Positions 43,528 through 52,784 of a stretch of DNA of 64,000 bases are shown here, in pieces. The position numbers were made by a program, and so were the translations under genes. Below the pieces are notes generated by a model. The model was given only the letters and a program-made list of their open reading frames with translations. It ran no database searches and was not told the DNA's origin. Source of the stretch: Bacteroides sp. 214. GTDB lineage: Bacteria; Bacteroidota; Bacteroidia; Bacteroidales; Bacteroidaceae. The stretch's first letter is position 1, and every line of letters begins with the position of its first letter. The DNA lies in assembly GCF_010501015.1 (NCBI RefSeq), contig NZ_QVML01000015.1:1-64000 (forward strand), given 5' to 3'.

Positions 43528-44737
43528 ATTCTTTTATTTTTCTATATAATGTACGCTCAGAGATATTCAAATCGTTGGCAGCCGCTTTTCGTTTACCATG
43601 ATTGCGTTCCAAAGCTTTCTTTATAACTTCTTTCTCTACTTCGTCGAGCGAAAGTGTTTCTTCAATGTATTCTTCTGTATCTTGAATATCATCATCCGAG
43701 TGCGACACTTCGATTACAGCAGACGGTTTTGGCGTGGTAGGCACTACTGCCGTAGTCGATGGGTAGTATGTTTGAGGCGTACTAGCAACATGTGGCGATG
43801 AGTGATCGGTCATAATTTCGTGTACCAGTTTCTTCAATTCCGTTACATCTTTACGCATATCAAACAACACTTGATAAAGTATTTCACGCTCACTTTCAAA
43901 GCTTTTCGTTTCCTTTGAACCGAATATCATCGGAAGTTTCTGAGCCGCCTGAGCAGGCAGATAGTTCCGCAAGATATCCGAAGTTACTTCGCGATTGGTT
44001 TCTATGATAGAAATCTGTTCGGTGATGTTTTTTAGTTGGCGTACATTGCCCGGCCAAGCAAAACGCATAAGCATCTCTTTGGCATCGTCCGTCAGCTGTA
44101 TGGCGGGCATACGATATTTCTCGGCAAAATCAGAGGCAAATTTACGAAATAGCAAAACCACATCTTCACCTCGCTCGCGCAAGGCTGGCACCTGAATTGG
44201 TATGGTATTCAAGCGGTAATACAGGTCTTCTCTAAAACGGCCATCGGAAATAGCCTTAGTAAGGTTTACATTGGTTGCCGCTACAATACGTACATCTGTT
44301 TTCTCTACTTTGGAAGAGCCTACTTTGATAAATTCGCCACTCTCCAACACACGCAATAAACGCGCTTGCGTAGGCAAAGGCAACTCTCCTACTTCATCAA
44401 GGAAAATTGTTCCACCATTTGCTTCGCCAAAATAGCCTTTCCGTTCGCTTATCGCACCGGTAAACGCACCTTTTTCGTGCCCAAAGAGTTCCGAATCGAT
44501 CGTTCCTTCGGGTATTGCGCCACAGTTTACGGCAATATATTTTCCGTGTTTACGGCGGCTATATTGGTGTATAATTTGAGGAAAACTCTCTTTCCCTACC
44601 CCACTTTCTCCGGTTATCAGCACAGAGAGGTCGGTAGGAGCCACCTGAATGGCAACATCAATGGCACGAGCTAATGCTTCGTTAGCACCAATGATTCCAA
44701 ATCTAAGTTTTACTTGTTGTATTTCAGCCTTTGTCAT
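43514..44737 (-). CDS. Sigma-54-dependent transcriptional activator without a receiver domain
   Basis: The 407-residue protein starts directly with an AAA+ domain: Walker A GESGVGKES near residue 42, the sigma-54-contacting GAFTGA, FLDEVGELPL, and ends in a Fis-type helix-turn-helix (AANDLNISERTLYRKIKEYD). The receiver found in NtrC-type proteins is missing, so control must come from elsewhere. It is the first gene of its operon and its promoter is 44758-44788, a housekeeping type. Confidence 0.9.
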   Translation of the reverse strand: MTKAEIQQVKLRFGIIGANEALARAIDVAIQVAPTDLSVLITGESGVGKESFPQIIHQYSRRKHGKYIAVNCGAIPEGTIDSELFGHEKGAFTGAISERKGYFGEANGGTIFLDEVGELPLPTQARLLRVLESGEFIKVGSSKVEKTDVRIVAATNVNLTKAISDGRFREDLYYRLNTIPIQVPALRERGEDVVLLFRKFASDFAEKYRMPAIQLTDDAKEMLMRFAWPGNVRQLKNITEQISIIETNREVTSDILRNYLPAQAAQKLPMIFGSKETKSFESEREILYQVLFDMRKDVTELKKLVHEIMTDHSSPHVASTPQTYYPSTTAVVPTTPKPSAVIEVSHSDDDIQDTEEYIEETLSLDEVEKEVIKKALERNHGKRKAAANDLNISERTLYRKIKEYDLE

Positions 44738-44757
44738 ATATCACATTGAAAACATGA

Positions 44758-44788
44758 CAAAATTACAAAAAGCTTTCGTTCGGGCAAG
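44758..44788 (-). promoter_or_regulatory. Promoter of the sigma-54 activator-lptE-secG operon
   Basis: The minus strand has CTTG (44785-44788), a 19-nt spacer and TAATTTTG (44758-44765). Confidence 0.65.
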
Positions 44789-44804
44789 AGAAAACAGGAG
44801 TAAT

Positions 44805-45500
44805 CTATCTTAATAAGGAAACGAGTAGCGAATTAAAGAGCAGCAAAACCGCTGCTGTAACACAAATGCCACCTGCTGCAACACACTTCTGACGATAAGA
44901 ATACATCGCATAAGGAGGAGCCACCACTGCGGCTTTCGCCAATATGCGCGAACGACTCCATTTATATAAACGGTATACGCCATAGCCTACCAGTAAGCCG
45001 ACAACAATTCCAGGCACCACGTCCGAAATAAAATGTACACCAAGATAAATACGTGAGTAAGCTGTGAGTGTAGCCCAGATAAAAATAGTCCATGAGAACA
45101 GTGCGTTCTTAAACAGATAGGCCATAAACATGGCAAAACCAAAGGCGTTGGCCGCGTGACTGGACATAAAACCATACTTACCTCCACGGTAATTAAATAC
45201 AGTATCGACCTCATTCATAAAGTCGGGATGATGTGTAGGACGAAAACGATGAAAATAGGGTTTGCAAACTCCCGAAGCAAATTGGTCGCAAAGTACAACG
45301 ACCAGAGTAATAGACAATACGATAAACAGAGACTCTTTCCACATTTTCTTATACAACAAGATAAATATGATAAGCGCAGCTACAGGTAACCACACTGTTT
45401 TTCCGGAGTAAAGCCACATAAACCTATCTAAATATTCGGATTCACTCCCATTTAGCGCGAAAAACAAATTGCGCTCATAGTCCAAAACTTTGTCAATCAT
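44805..45500 (-). CDS. PAP2-family membrane phosphatase
   Basis: The 231-residue protein has about five to six membrane helices and the PAP2 motifs KPYFHRFRP near residue 80, MSSHAANAFG and SRIYLGVHFISDV. It removes phosphate from lipid diphosphates or phosphatidates. It has its own promoter at 45521-45552. Confidence 0.9.
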   Translation of the reverse strand: MIDKVLDYERNLFFALNGSESEYLDRFMWLYSGKTVWLPVAALIIFILLYKKMWKESLFIVLSITLVVVLCDQFASGVCKPYFHRFRPTHHPDFMNEVDTVFNYRGGKYGFMSSHAANAFGFAMFMAYLFKNALFSWTIFIWATLTAYSRIYLGVHFISDVVPGIVVGLLVGYGVYRLYKWSRSRILAKAAVVAPPYAMYSYRQKCVAAGGICVTAAVLLLFNSLLVSLLR

Positions 45501-45520
45501 TATTCCATTTTTATTCGCAA

Positions 45521-45552
45521 CAAAATTATATCATATCTTTCAGACGTCCAAA
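45521..45552 (-). promoter_or_regulatory. Promoter of the PAP2 gene
   Basis: The minus strand has TTTG (45549-45552), a 20-nt spacer and TAATTTTG (45521-45528), ending 20 nt before ATG 45500. Confidence 0.75.
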
Positions 45553-45879
45553 CAATTAACACATAAATAATCTGAATAAGAACAAGAAACTCTGTGTACA
45601 TAACCTCATTATTTATCTGAACTATGTAAATCATAAGTACTATTTTCAACACAATATCTACACATTCAAAAGTATCATTATAACAGCAAAAACGCCTCAT
45701 TATTGCGAAAAAGGCGATTATTAGCTTTCTTTTTGCATTTCCATTGGTCTTTTCTTCTAAGCACATTTATTTATCAACATGCGCTACAAGAGTTCTGAAG
45801 GGGGTTATTTTCAACGAAAAAAAACTTAACCTTCAACACAAAAAAACACTTTAGTATAAAATTCTCGCGACAACAATCG

Positions 45880-45911
45880 TACCCCTTTCTGTTTGCTTGT
45901 AGAAAGGGGTA
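45880..45911. promoter_or_regulatory. Perfect 11-bp hairpin upstream of the array
   Basis: TACCCCTTTCT (45880-45890) pairs with AGAAAGGGGTA (45901-45911) across a 10-nt loop. There is no T run after it on the plus strand, so I do not call it a terminator. Confidence 0.5.
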
Positions 45912-45952
45912 ACTTTTATCTTTCCAAAAAGTCACTGTATAAAAGAAAAAAT

Positions 45953-46040
45953 AGACTGCGCTTTTGATAAGAACAGACTGCGTTTTACATCAAAACTGAC
46001 TCCATTTTTAAGTAAAATAAGCCCCATTCTTTCGTGTTTT
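45953..46040. repeat. Degenerate 22-nt-period array
   Basis: Four units from 45953, 45975, 45997 and 46019 are 22 nt apart: the first two share AGACTGCG at the same place, the third has TGACTCCATTTTT and the fourth AAGCCCCATTC. Similarity is clear only for the first three, so the array is degenerate. Confidence 0.5.
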
Positions 46041-46231
46041 TACAGCCAACCGTAATCAAAGTTCTTTTTATTCAATTCTTGAAGCTTCTAACAAAATGAC
46101 ACATTAGCACCACACGAGCAATAAGAAAAACGTCAAGATTACTATACATCATCAATAAATAAGAATAAAACTGTGTACGTATTTGAATGTATTTGGCACA
46201 ATTCTCTATGGTAGCTATTTATTCTATGTCT

Positions 46232-46239
46232 TACCTTTG
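46232..46239 (+). promoter_or_regulatory. -7 box of the GH43-like gene
   Basis: TACCTTTG, 33 nt before the ATG; no good -33 box. Confidence 0.5.
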
Positions 46240-46272
46240 CATAATTTCCAAACCAATTAATTCATATAAATA

Positions 46273-47649
46273 ATGAAATACGTTAGCCTACTCTGTTTAA
46301 CTCTATTGTTGAGTTGTACCTCCCACCCTACCAACGAAAGCGACAAACTTATTCGCAACGGCATTCCTTGGTTTGATACCGATGGGAATATAGTCAACGC
46401 ACACGGTGCTTGCATTGTGGAAGATGGCGGTCGATACTATCTTTTTGGCGAGTGGAAGTCGGATGAGAGTAATGCTTTCCCCGGTTTTAGCTGTTATTCG
46501 TCGGACGACTTGGTTACATGGAAATTTGAGAATGTGGTTTTGGGTGTTCAACCCGACGGCATACTTGGCCCAAATCGCGTGGGCGAGCGGGTAAAAGTTA
46601 TGAAATGCCCTGCCACAGGAGAGTATGTAATGTATATGCATGCAGATAACATGAGCTATAAAGACCCGCACGTGGGCTATGCTACCTGTAAAACAATTGC
46701 GGGAGATTATGAATTTCATGGCCCGTTGTTGTTCGAAGACAAGCCTATTCGCCGTTGGGATATGGGTACGTTTCAAGATACGGATGGCACCGGTTATCTG
46801 CTGATACATCATGGAATTATCTACAGACTAAGCAGTGATTATCGTTCTGCCGAAGCCAAAGTTGTTAACGGATTACCCAATTCGGGCGAATCTCCCGCCA
46901 TGTTCAAAAAGAGCGGAGTGTACTACTTGCTTGGTTCCGGTTTAACAAGCTGGGAAAAGAATGACAATTTCTATTTTACCGCACCTTCCATAGAAGGACC
47001 ATGGACACGCCAAGGGCTCTTTGCACCGGAGGGAAGCCTCACATATTACTCACAATGCACTTTCGTACTTCCATTGGTGCGTGGAAATGATACAATCCCG
47101 ATGTACATGGGCGACAGATGGTCTTTTCCTCATCAAGCCTCAGCAGCTACATACGTATGGATGCCAATGGAGGTTAATGGCGAGCAACTCTTTATGCCCG
47201 AATACTGGGAATGTTGGGATATAAACAAACTATCGAAAGTAGACCCATTAACCGATGCCAAGAAAATAGCTCGTAAGAATTTTGAATACGCTGCCAACGA
47301 TTGGAAGTCAGTCAACGGACAGCTCACATCCAACACCAACGGCAGCACATTGCGCGTACCATTCAACGGAACCCGTGTTGCTATTGCGGGCGAGTCTAAC
47401 GGACACAGTGGCTATGCCCGTATTCGCATCTTTGATAAAGAACAGAACGAACAGGTCTCTACTTTGGTGGATTTTTACAGTAAACGAACCGACCGTGCGG
47501 TACGATTTATGAGCCCCACACTACCTAAGGGCAATTACACGTTAGAGGTAGAGGTCACGGGCATTATCCCAATGTGGTCGGACAAAAAAGTAGCTCGTTA
47601 CGGAAGTACAGATTGTTTTGTAACGATAGAGGAGATAGTTGTATTCTGA
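46273..47649 (+). CDS. GH43-like glycosidase lipoprotein (exo-beta-1,3-galactanase type)
   Basis: The 458-residue protein is a lipoprotein (CLTLLLSC) with a five-bladed propeller near GH43 subfamily 24: NAHGACIVEDGGRYYLFGEWKS, then MGTFQDTDGTGYLLIHHG and NSGESPAMFKKSGVYYLLGSG. The C-terminal part (about 335-458) looks like a small beta-sandwich domain. Family enzymes remove galactose from beta-1,3-galactan of arabinogalactan. Activity is inferred. It lies 42 nt before the hybrid sensor gene. Confidence 0.7.
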   Translation: MKYVSLLCLTLLLSCTSHPTNESDKLIRNGIPWFDTDGNIVNAHGACIVEDGGRYYLFGEWKSDESNAFPGFSCYSSDDLVTWKFENVVLGVQPDGILGPNRVGERVKVMKCPATGEYVMYMHADNMSYKDPHVGYATCKTIAGDYEFHGPLLFEDKPIRRWDMGTFQDTDGTGYLLIHHGIIYRLSSDYRSAEAKVVNGLPNSGESPAMFKKSGVYYLLGSGLTSWEKNDNFYFTAPSIEGPWTRQGLFAPEGSLTYYSQCTFVLPLVRGNDTIPMYMGDRWSFPHQASAATYVWMPMEVNGEQLFMPEYWECWDINKLSKVDPLTDAKKIARKNFEYAANDWKSVNGQLTSNTNGSTLRVPFNGTRVAIAGESNGHSGYARIRIFDKEQNEQVSTLVDFYSKRTDRAVRFMSPTLPKGNYTLEVEVTGIIPMWSDKKVARYGSTDCFVTIEEIVVF

Positions 47650-47654
47650 TTTCT

Positions 47655-47685
47655 TTTGTCTACATTACCTAAATATCTATCTTTG
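47655..47685 (+). promoter_or_regulatory. Promoter of the hybrid two-component sensor gene
   Basis: TTTG (47655-47658), 19-nt spacer, TATCTTTG (47678-47685), a perfect match. The ATG starts 6 nt later, so the message is almost leaderless. Confidence 0.8.
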
Positions 47686-47691
47686 TAGGAA

Positions 47692-50600
47692 ATGAAAAAG
47701 TGCCTCTTCCTTTTTTTCCTCCTTTGCACATTGAGAAGCACTTTGTGTGCTTCTTTCGTCAACGTACATTCTACCTTCTTTACTCTCAACGAAGGACTTG
47801 CCGACAATCTTGTACGTAGCATTTATCAAGACAGCAAAGGCTTTATTTGGTTCAGTACCCTCAACGGATTGAGCCGCTATGATGGATATTCTTTTCTTAC
47901 TTTTCGCCCGGAAAAAGGCGAACAGCTTTCCCTATCCGACCGCCATGTACTCAGTGTAACCGAGGATCAAAATGGCTTCCTATGGATAAAAACATCTTCG
48001 GGTGTATATAGCTGTTACGACTTGGCACACGATTGCTTTGTTGATTTTACCGGTTGTGGTGCACATACCGAGAAATACATTCACCGCTTACTCACCTCCA
48101 CAGGAGACACCTGGTTGTGGAACGAAGAAACTGGTTGTCGTAAAATAACCTACAAAGATGGAAAATTCTCTTCTTCGGTTTTCAGGAAGGAAACCGGCAA
48201 GCTACCTACCAACAATATTTTGCAAATTATTGAGGATAAAGAGAATACGTTATGGATGTGTACCCCCGTTGGTTTAATAAAGCTAAGTGGTGATACTTTC
48301 GAGTTTTTGGCAAGAGACTTGCACGTTATCTCAGCTATTGCGCATCAAGAAAATCTTTTCTTTCTCACGAATCAAGGCGACGTTTATCGACAAAACATTA
48401 AAAGTGGTGAAGCAGAATTTATCGTACGGATTAACTCCGGAAAAACACCTTTTACAAGAATAACAGACTTTACTTCGCAAGACGATTGGATAATTATGAC
48501 TCATCAAAAAGCATTTGTGTTTAGTTTATCTCAATTGCAACTAAAAAAGAACCCACTCTACGACATCCCCGACGTACGTCGCCAATGGGATAACGCGGGC
48601 AACCTTTGGCTGTACAACTCGCGCGGACGGTTGCGTTATGTAAATAAAGAAAGCGGGTACACGAAAGATTTCGACTTTATGCTTTCCGATGAGAATATCC
48701 CTGTGCGATGGTTTCATGCGCTTCAAGACAGCCGCGGATTACTTTGGATTGCTACGTACGACAAAGGGCTTTTTGTTTTTAATCCCTCAACCGACGAAAT
48801 GAAGCAATATGCGTACAAGCCCGATGGGCTGAATCGTGTAAACTCCAACAGCTTGGTTCATATCGTAGAAGATCGGTCGGGAAGTATCTGGGTTACTTCC
48901 GAGTCGGCGGGTATCGCACACCTCACCATCGTCAACGAAGGTGCTTCGCGCGTTTATCCCGACAGCAAGGAACTGGTTAACCAATCCAGTTCTATTCGCA
49001 TGGTAACCTGCATGAACGATGATGAAATTTGGATAGGAAATCGCAAAGGACATGTTTATAAATATGATATCAATTTAGAAAAAACACTTGCCACCGAGAA
49101 GTATAACACAACAGTGGTGAAGATGCTGCGCGATGCTTCGGACAAGAAGTGGATTGCCTCTGCCAACGACGGATTGTGTATAGATGGTCGTTGGTATAAG
49201 AACCAACCAAACAACCCTGCTTCATTGGCAAGTAACAAGGTCTTTGATTTGTTTTGTGACCACCAGCAGCGCATGTGGCTGGCAACCTTGGGCGGTGGAC
49301 TCGACTTAGCCATTCCCGAGAAAGATGGCAGCTACACTTTTCAACATTTCCTATTGGGAAGCGGTAGCCAACAAGAAGTGCGCACAATAGCCGCAGACAA
49401 AGAAAACTGGATGTGGGTAGGAACCAGTGATGGTGTATGTGTGTTTCACCCCGACTCGTTGATTCAAGACCCACTCTACTACTATCGTTACACGTATGCA
49501 AACAATCATTTGCTTGGCAACGGCATCAAGTCCATATTCTATGATAGTAAAGGGCGTATGTGGTTAGGCACAATGGGTGGTGGCATCAGTATGTGTATTC
49601 CGCAAGGCGATTATGGCGACTTACAGTTTACTCATTATACCACTGCGAACGGTCTCATCAACAACATGGTACAGTCTATCATTGAAGATCGCGAAGGAAA
49701 ACTATGGATAAGTACTGAATATGGCATTTCCCGATTCACACCCGAAACCACTCAGTTCGAGAATTTTCTTTTCGACAACTCTACCCTTGGCAATGTTTAT
49801 ATAGAAAACAGTGCCTGTCTGCATCCCGATGGGCGATTGCTCTTTGGTACCGACCACGGTTTGGTTGTCATTGACCCCACAAAGACCGAAACTCATCGCA
49901 ACACAAAGGATGTGGTACTCACCGACTTGAAATTCAATGGCGTTTCAGTCAGTCCGGGAAGCGAAGATTCGCCTCTTAAACGCACGTTGAGTTACACAGA
50001 AACACTTCATCTAAAGTATTACCAAAACTCCTTTGTCATTGAATTTTCCACACTGGACTACCATACGCTGAACGGAACCAAATATACCTACCTACTCGAA
50101 GGTTTTGATAAAGAGTGGAGTATAGCCTCATCAATGAACGTTGCTACATACAAGAACCTCTCACCTGGTCGCTACACCCTCAAGGTAAAAGCATGTAATG
50201 CCGTAGGCGCTTGGAGTGATAAAGAGACAACACTTCAGTTAGTGATTGCCCCACCATTTTGGAGAACTACTTGGGCATATTTATTATATCTATTAATAAC
50301 AGGTGCAATTATTTATCTGACGTTCCGAACAATACGCAAGTTCTACACATTACACAACCGGATAGAGATAGAGAGGCAGGTTACGGAGTATAAATTAGTT
50401 TTCTTTACCAACATCTCGCATGAGTTCCGCACACCTTTGACGTTGATACAAGGAGCATTGGAAAGAATTGAGAACTCAGAAAAGCTACCCAAAGAAATGA
50501 CTTATTCTATCCGTATCATGGAGAAAAGCACACAACGAATGTTGCGCTTAGTCAACCAGCTGCTTGAGTTTAGAAAGATGCAAAAAGAAAAATTGTTGCT

Positions 50601-51945
50601 TCAACTGGAAGAAACAGAAGTAATATCTTTCTTGCGCGATATAGCAAACAATTTTAACGATACGGCAACAAAAAAACAAATTACGTTCTGTTTTGTCCCT
50701 TCAACAGAGGCGCACCTCATGTATATAGATAAAGGCAAAGTAGACAAGATTGTTTATAACCTGCTCTCTAATGCTATTAAGTATACGCTCGATGGTGGTG
50801 AAGTTGAATTTACCGCAACGATAGATAATGTAGCCGAACAACTACAACTAACGGTAACAGATAATGGAATCGGTATTCCTAAAGCAAAGCAAAGCCAACT
50901 CTTTTCGCGGTTTATGCAGAGTAGTTTCTCAGGAGATAGCATGGGAATTGGCTTACATCTAACCCACGAACTGGTAAATGTGCATCGAGGTAGAATTGTT
51001 TATCGCGAAAACAGTAATGGTGGTTCAATATTCACTGTAACACTTCCGTTGAACGCTTCAATATATGCGGCAGAAGATTTTTTACTTTCCAGTCCGCTTA
51101 CTAACGAGCTTTTTGTACAGGAAGAGATTCCCACTGAGATATCAATTCCTGAAATTACATACTCTTCCGACCCATTAAATAAGAAAAAAATACTCATCAT
51201 TGAAGATGATAACGACGTACGCGAATTTCTTGAGAAAGAACTCAGTATTTACTTTGAAGTAGCTTCGGAGCCCAACGGACTTGCCGGATTGGAACGCGCT
51301 CGTTCTTACGATGCCGACCTTATTGTTTGTGACGTACTCATGCCGGGCATGACTGGCTATGAGGTAACGGGCAAACTAAAGAACAATTTTGAAACCAGCC
51401 ACATCCCCATCATCTTGCTCACTGCTATGAGCGCGCCCGAAGATCAACTGAAAGGAACCGAAAGTGGCGCGGATGCTTACATAACCAAACCTTTCAGTCC
51501 AAAGTTACTCCTCGCTCGCATCGCTCAACTCATCACCCAACGAGAGAAACTACGCGAGAAATTTTCGAACGACCCGAACATCACCCGCCCTGTGGTTTCT
51601 TCTGTCCGCGACAAACAATTCTTGGACAGGCTACACGCTATCCTAGATAAACAAATCGAGAATACAGAGTTTAGCGCCGATGATTTTGCTGCGCAAATGA
51701 ACTTGGGGCGTACCAGTTTCTTTCGTAAAATACGTGGCGTAACGGGCTATTCGCCCAATGAGTATATCCGCATTGTTCGATTAAAGAAAGCTGCCGAGTT
51801 GCTGCTCGACGGACGTTTCAACATCAGCGAAGTATCCTATCAGGTGGGGTTCAGCAGTCCGCTCTATTTCAGCAAGTGCTTTAAAGAGCAGTTTGGCATG
51901 CCGCCATCGGCATATATAAAAGGTGAAGAACATACAAACAATTAA
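47692..51945 (+). CDS. Hybrid two-component system sensor kinase/response regulator (HTCS)
   Basis: One 1417-residue polypeptide holds: signal peptide; periplasmic sensor of two seven-bladed propellers (about 25-760); Y_Y_Y domain (about 780-850); membrane helix (WAYLLYLLITGAIIYLTFRTI, near 865); HisKA with the phospho-His in NISHEFRTPLTLIQG (near 907); HATPase (NAIKYTLDGG, NGIGIPKAKQSQLFSRF); receiver (IVCDVLMPGMTGYEV, near 1218); and an AraC-type DNA-binding domain (about 1310-1417). HTCS sense an oligosaccharide in the periplasm and switch on the PUL. Its PUL is likely the flanking enzymes. Confidence 0.95.
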   Translation: MKKCLFLFFLLCTLRSTLCASFVNVHSTFFTLNEGLADNLVRSIYQDSKGFIWFSTLNGLSRYDGYSFLTFRPEKGEQLSLSDRHVLSVTEDQNGFLWIKTSSGVYSCYDLAHDCFVDFTGCGAHTEKYIHRLLTSTGDTWLWNEETGCRKITYKDGKFSSSVFRKETGKLPTNNILQIIEDKENTLWMCTPVGLIKLSGDTFEFLARDLHVISAIAHQENLFFLTNQGDVYRQNIKSGEAEFIVRINSGKTPFTRITDFTSQDDWIIMTHQKAFVFSLSQLQLKKNPLYDIPDVRRQWDNAGNLWLYNSRGRLRYVNKESGYTKDFDFMLSDENIPVRWFHALQDSRGLLWIATYDKGLFVFNPSTDEMKQYAYKPDGLNRVNSNSLVHIVEDRSGSIWVTSESAGIAHLTIVNEGASRVYPDSKELVNQSSSIRMVTCMNDDEIWIGNRKGHVYKYDINLEKTLATEKYNTTVVKMLRDASDKKWIASANDGLCIDGRWYKNQPNNPASLASNKVFDLFCDHQQRMWLATLGGGLDLAIPEKDGSYTFQHFLLGSGSQQEVRTIAADKENWMWVGTSDGVCVFHPDSLIQDPLYYYRYTYANNHLLGNGIKSIFYDSKGRMWLGTMGGGISMCIPQGDYGDLQFTHYTTANGLINNMVQSIIEDREGKLWISTEYGISRFTPETTQFENFLFDNSTLGNVYIENSACLHPDGRLLFGTDHGLVVIDPTKTETHRNTKDVVLTDLKFNGVSVSPGSEDSPLKRTLSYTETLHLKYYQNSFVIEFSTLDYHTLNGTKYTYLLEGFDKEWSIASSMNVATYKNLSPGRYTLKVKACNAVGAWSDKETTLQLVIAPPFWRTTWAYLLYLLITGAIIYLTFRTIRKFYTLHNRIEIERQVTEYKLVFFTNISHEFRTPLTLIQGALERIENSEKLPKEMTYSIRIMEKSTQRMLRLVNQLLEFRKMQKEKLLLQLEETEVISFLRDIANNFNDTATKKQITFCFVPSTEAHLMYIDKGKVDKIVYNLLSNAIKYTLDGGEVEFTATIDNVAEQLQLTVTDNGIGIPKAKQSQLFSRFMQSSFSGDSMGIGLHLTHELVNVHRGRIVYRENSNGGSIFTVTLPLNASIYAAEDFLLSSPLTNELFVQEEIPTEISIPEITYSSDPLNKKKILIIEDDNDVREFLEKELSIYFEVASEPNGLAGLERARSYDADLIVCDVLMPGMTGYEVTGKLKNNFETSHIPIILLTAMSAPEDQLKGTESGADAYITKPFSPKLLLARIAQLITQREKLREKFSNDPNITRPVVSSVRDKQFLDRLHAILDKQIENTEFSADDFAAQMNLGRTSFFRKIRGVTGYSPNEYIRIVRLKKAAELLLDGRFNISEVSYQVGFSSPLYFSKCFKEQFGMPPSAYIKGEEHTNN

Positions 51946-51957
51946 ATACACACTCCT

Positions 51958-52779
51958 ATGAAAAGTAAAATACTATCGGCAGTATTGCTGCTACTCTTTC
52001 CGGTTTTATTATCGGCACAAGAACCTGTTTTGTTTCAACATCCGTGGCAAGGCAAACGCATTGGTTACATTGGCGACTCCATTACCGACCCCAGAAACGG
52101 AGGCGGGAAAATTCATAAATACTGGGCGTTCTTAGAAGAGTGGCTTGGTACTACATCTTTTGTATATGGTGTGAGTGGCAGACAGTGGGATGATGTACCC
52201 CGACAAGCCAACAAACTAAAAGAAGAACATGGCGACGAGGTAGATGCCATTCTTGTATTCCTTGGCACAAACGATTTTAATCATGGCGTACCTATTGGCG
52301 AGTGGTACTCGGAACAAGAAGAAGAGGTGATGTTTGCCCGGGGTGAACCTAAAAAACTCGTTACCCGCAAACGCCGCACCCTGCTGATGACTACCGACAC
52401 CTATAAAGGGCGCATCAACATTGGCATCAACCACTTGAAGCAGCTTTTCCCCGACAAGCAAATCATTTTGTTGACCCCGCTGCATCGTTCTCTTTTTATT
52501 GCTAATGATACTAATGTACAGCCCGACGAAAGTTACCAAAACCGCTGTGGTGAATACATCGACGCATACATAGAAACTATTAAAGAAGCCGGTAATGTGT
52601 GGGGAATACCAGTTATTGACTTCAATGCCGTAACAGGTATTAATCCTATGGTTAAAGAGCAACTTATTTATATGTATGATGTCGAACGCGACCATTTGCA
52701 CCCAAACACTCAAGGGCAGAAACGAATGGCAAAGACGCTGATGTATCAACTGCTCACATTTCCAATAATAGAGGAATAA
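51958..52779 (+). CDS. SGNH/GDSL-family hydrolase, exported
   Basis: The 273-residue protein has a signal peptide (ILSAVLLLLFPVLLSAQ) and the SGNH blocks: GDSITDPRNGGGKIHKYW (Ser near residue 40), VSGRQWDD, LGTNDFNHGV, and DRDHLHPNTQG-like RDHLHPNTQGQKRM with the catalytic Asp/His. It is probably a carbohydrate esterase removing acetyl groups from a plant glycan. It starts 13 nt after the HTCS gene, in one operon. Confidence 0.85.
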   Translation: MKSKILSAVLLLLFPVLLSAQEPVLFQHPWQGKRIGYIGDSITDPRNGGGKIHKYWAFLEEWLGTTSFVYGVSGRQWDDVPRQANKLKEEHGDEVDAILVFLGTNDFNHGVPIGEWYSEQEEEVMFARGEPKKLVTRKRRTLLMTTDTYKGRINIGINHLKQLFPDKQIILLTPLHRSLFIANDTNVQPDESYQNRCGEYIDAYIETIKEAGNVWGIPVIDFNAVTGINPMVKEQLIYMYDVERDHLHPNTQGQKRMAKTLMYQLLTFPIIEE

Positions 52780-52784
52780 TACAC

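Larger units (their letters stand above)
45553..46231. other. Gene-free stretch between PAP2 and the GH43-like gene
   Basis: AT-rich, no convincing gene. It holds an 11-bp perfect hairpin (45880-45911: TACCCCTTTCT with AGAAAGGGGTA), a short 22-nt-period array (45953-46040) and, at the end, the promoter box of the next gene. Confidence 0.6.

Noticed and set aside
45500..45766. 88-codon reading frame upstream of the PAP2 gene on the minus strand
   Set aside because: The PAP2 promoter (45521-45552) lies inside it, composition is that of AT-rich non-coding DNA, and no domain is recognised.
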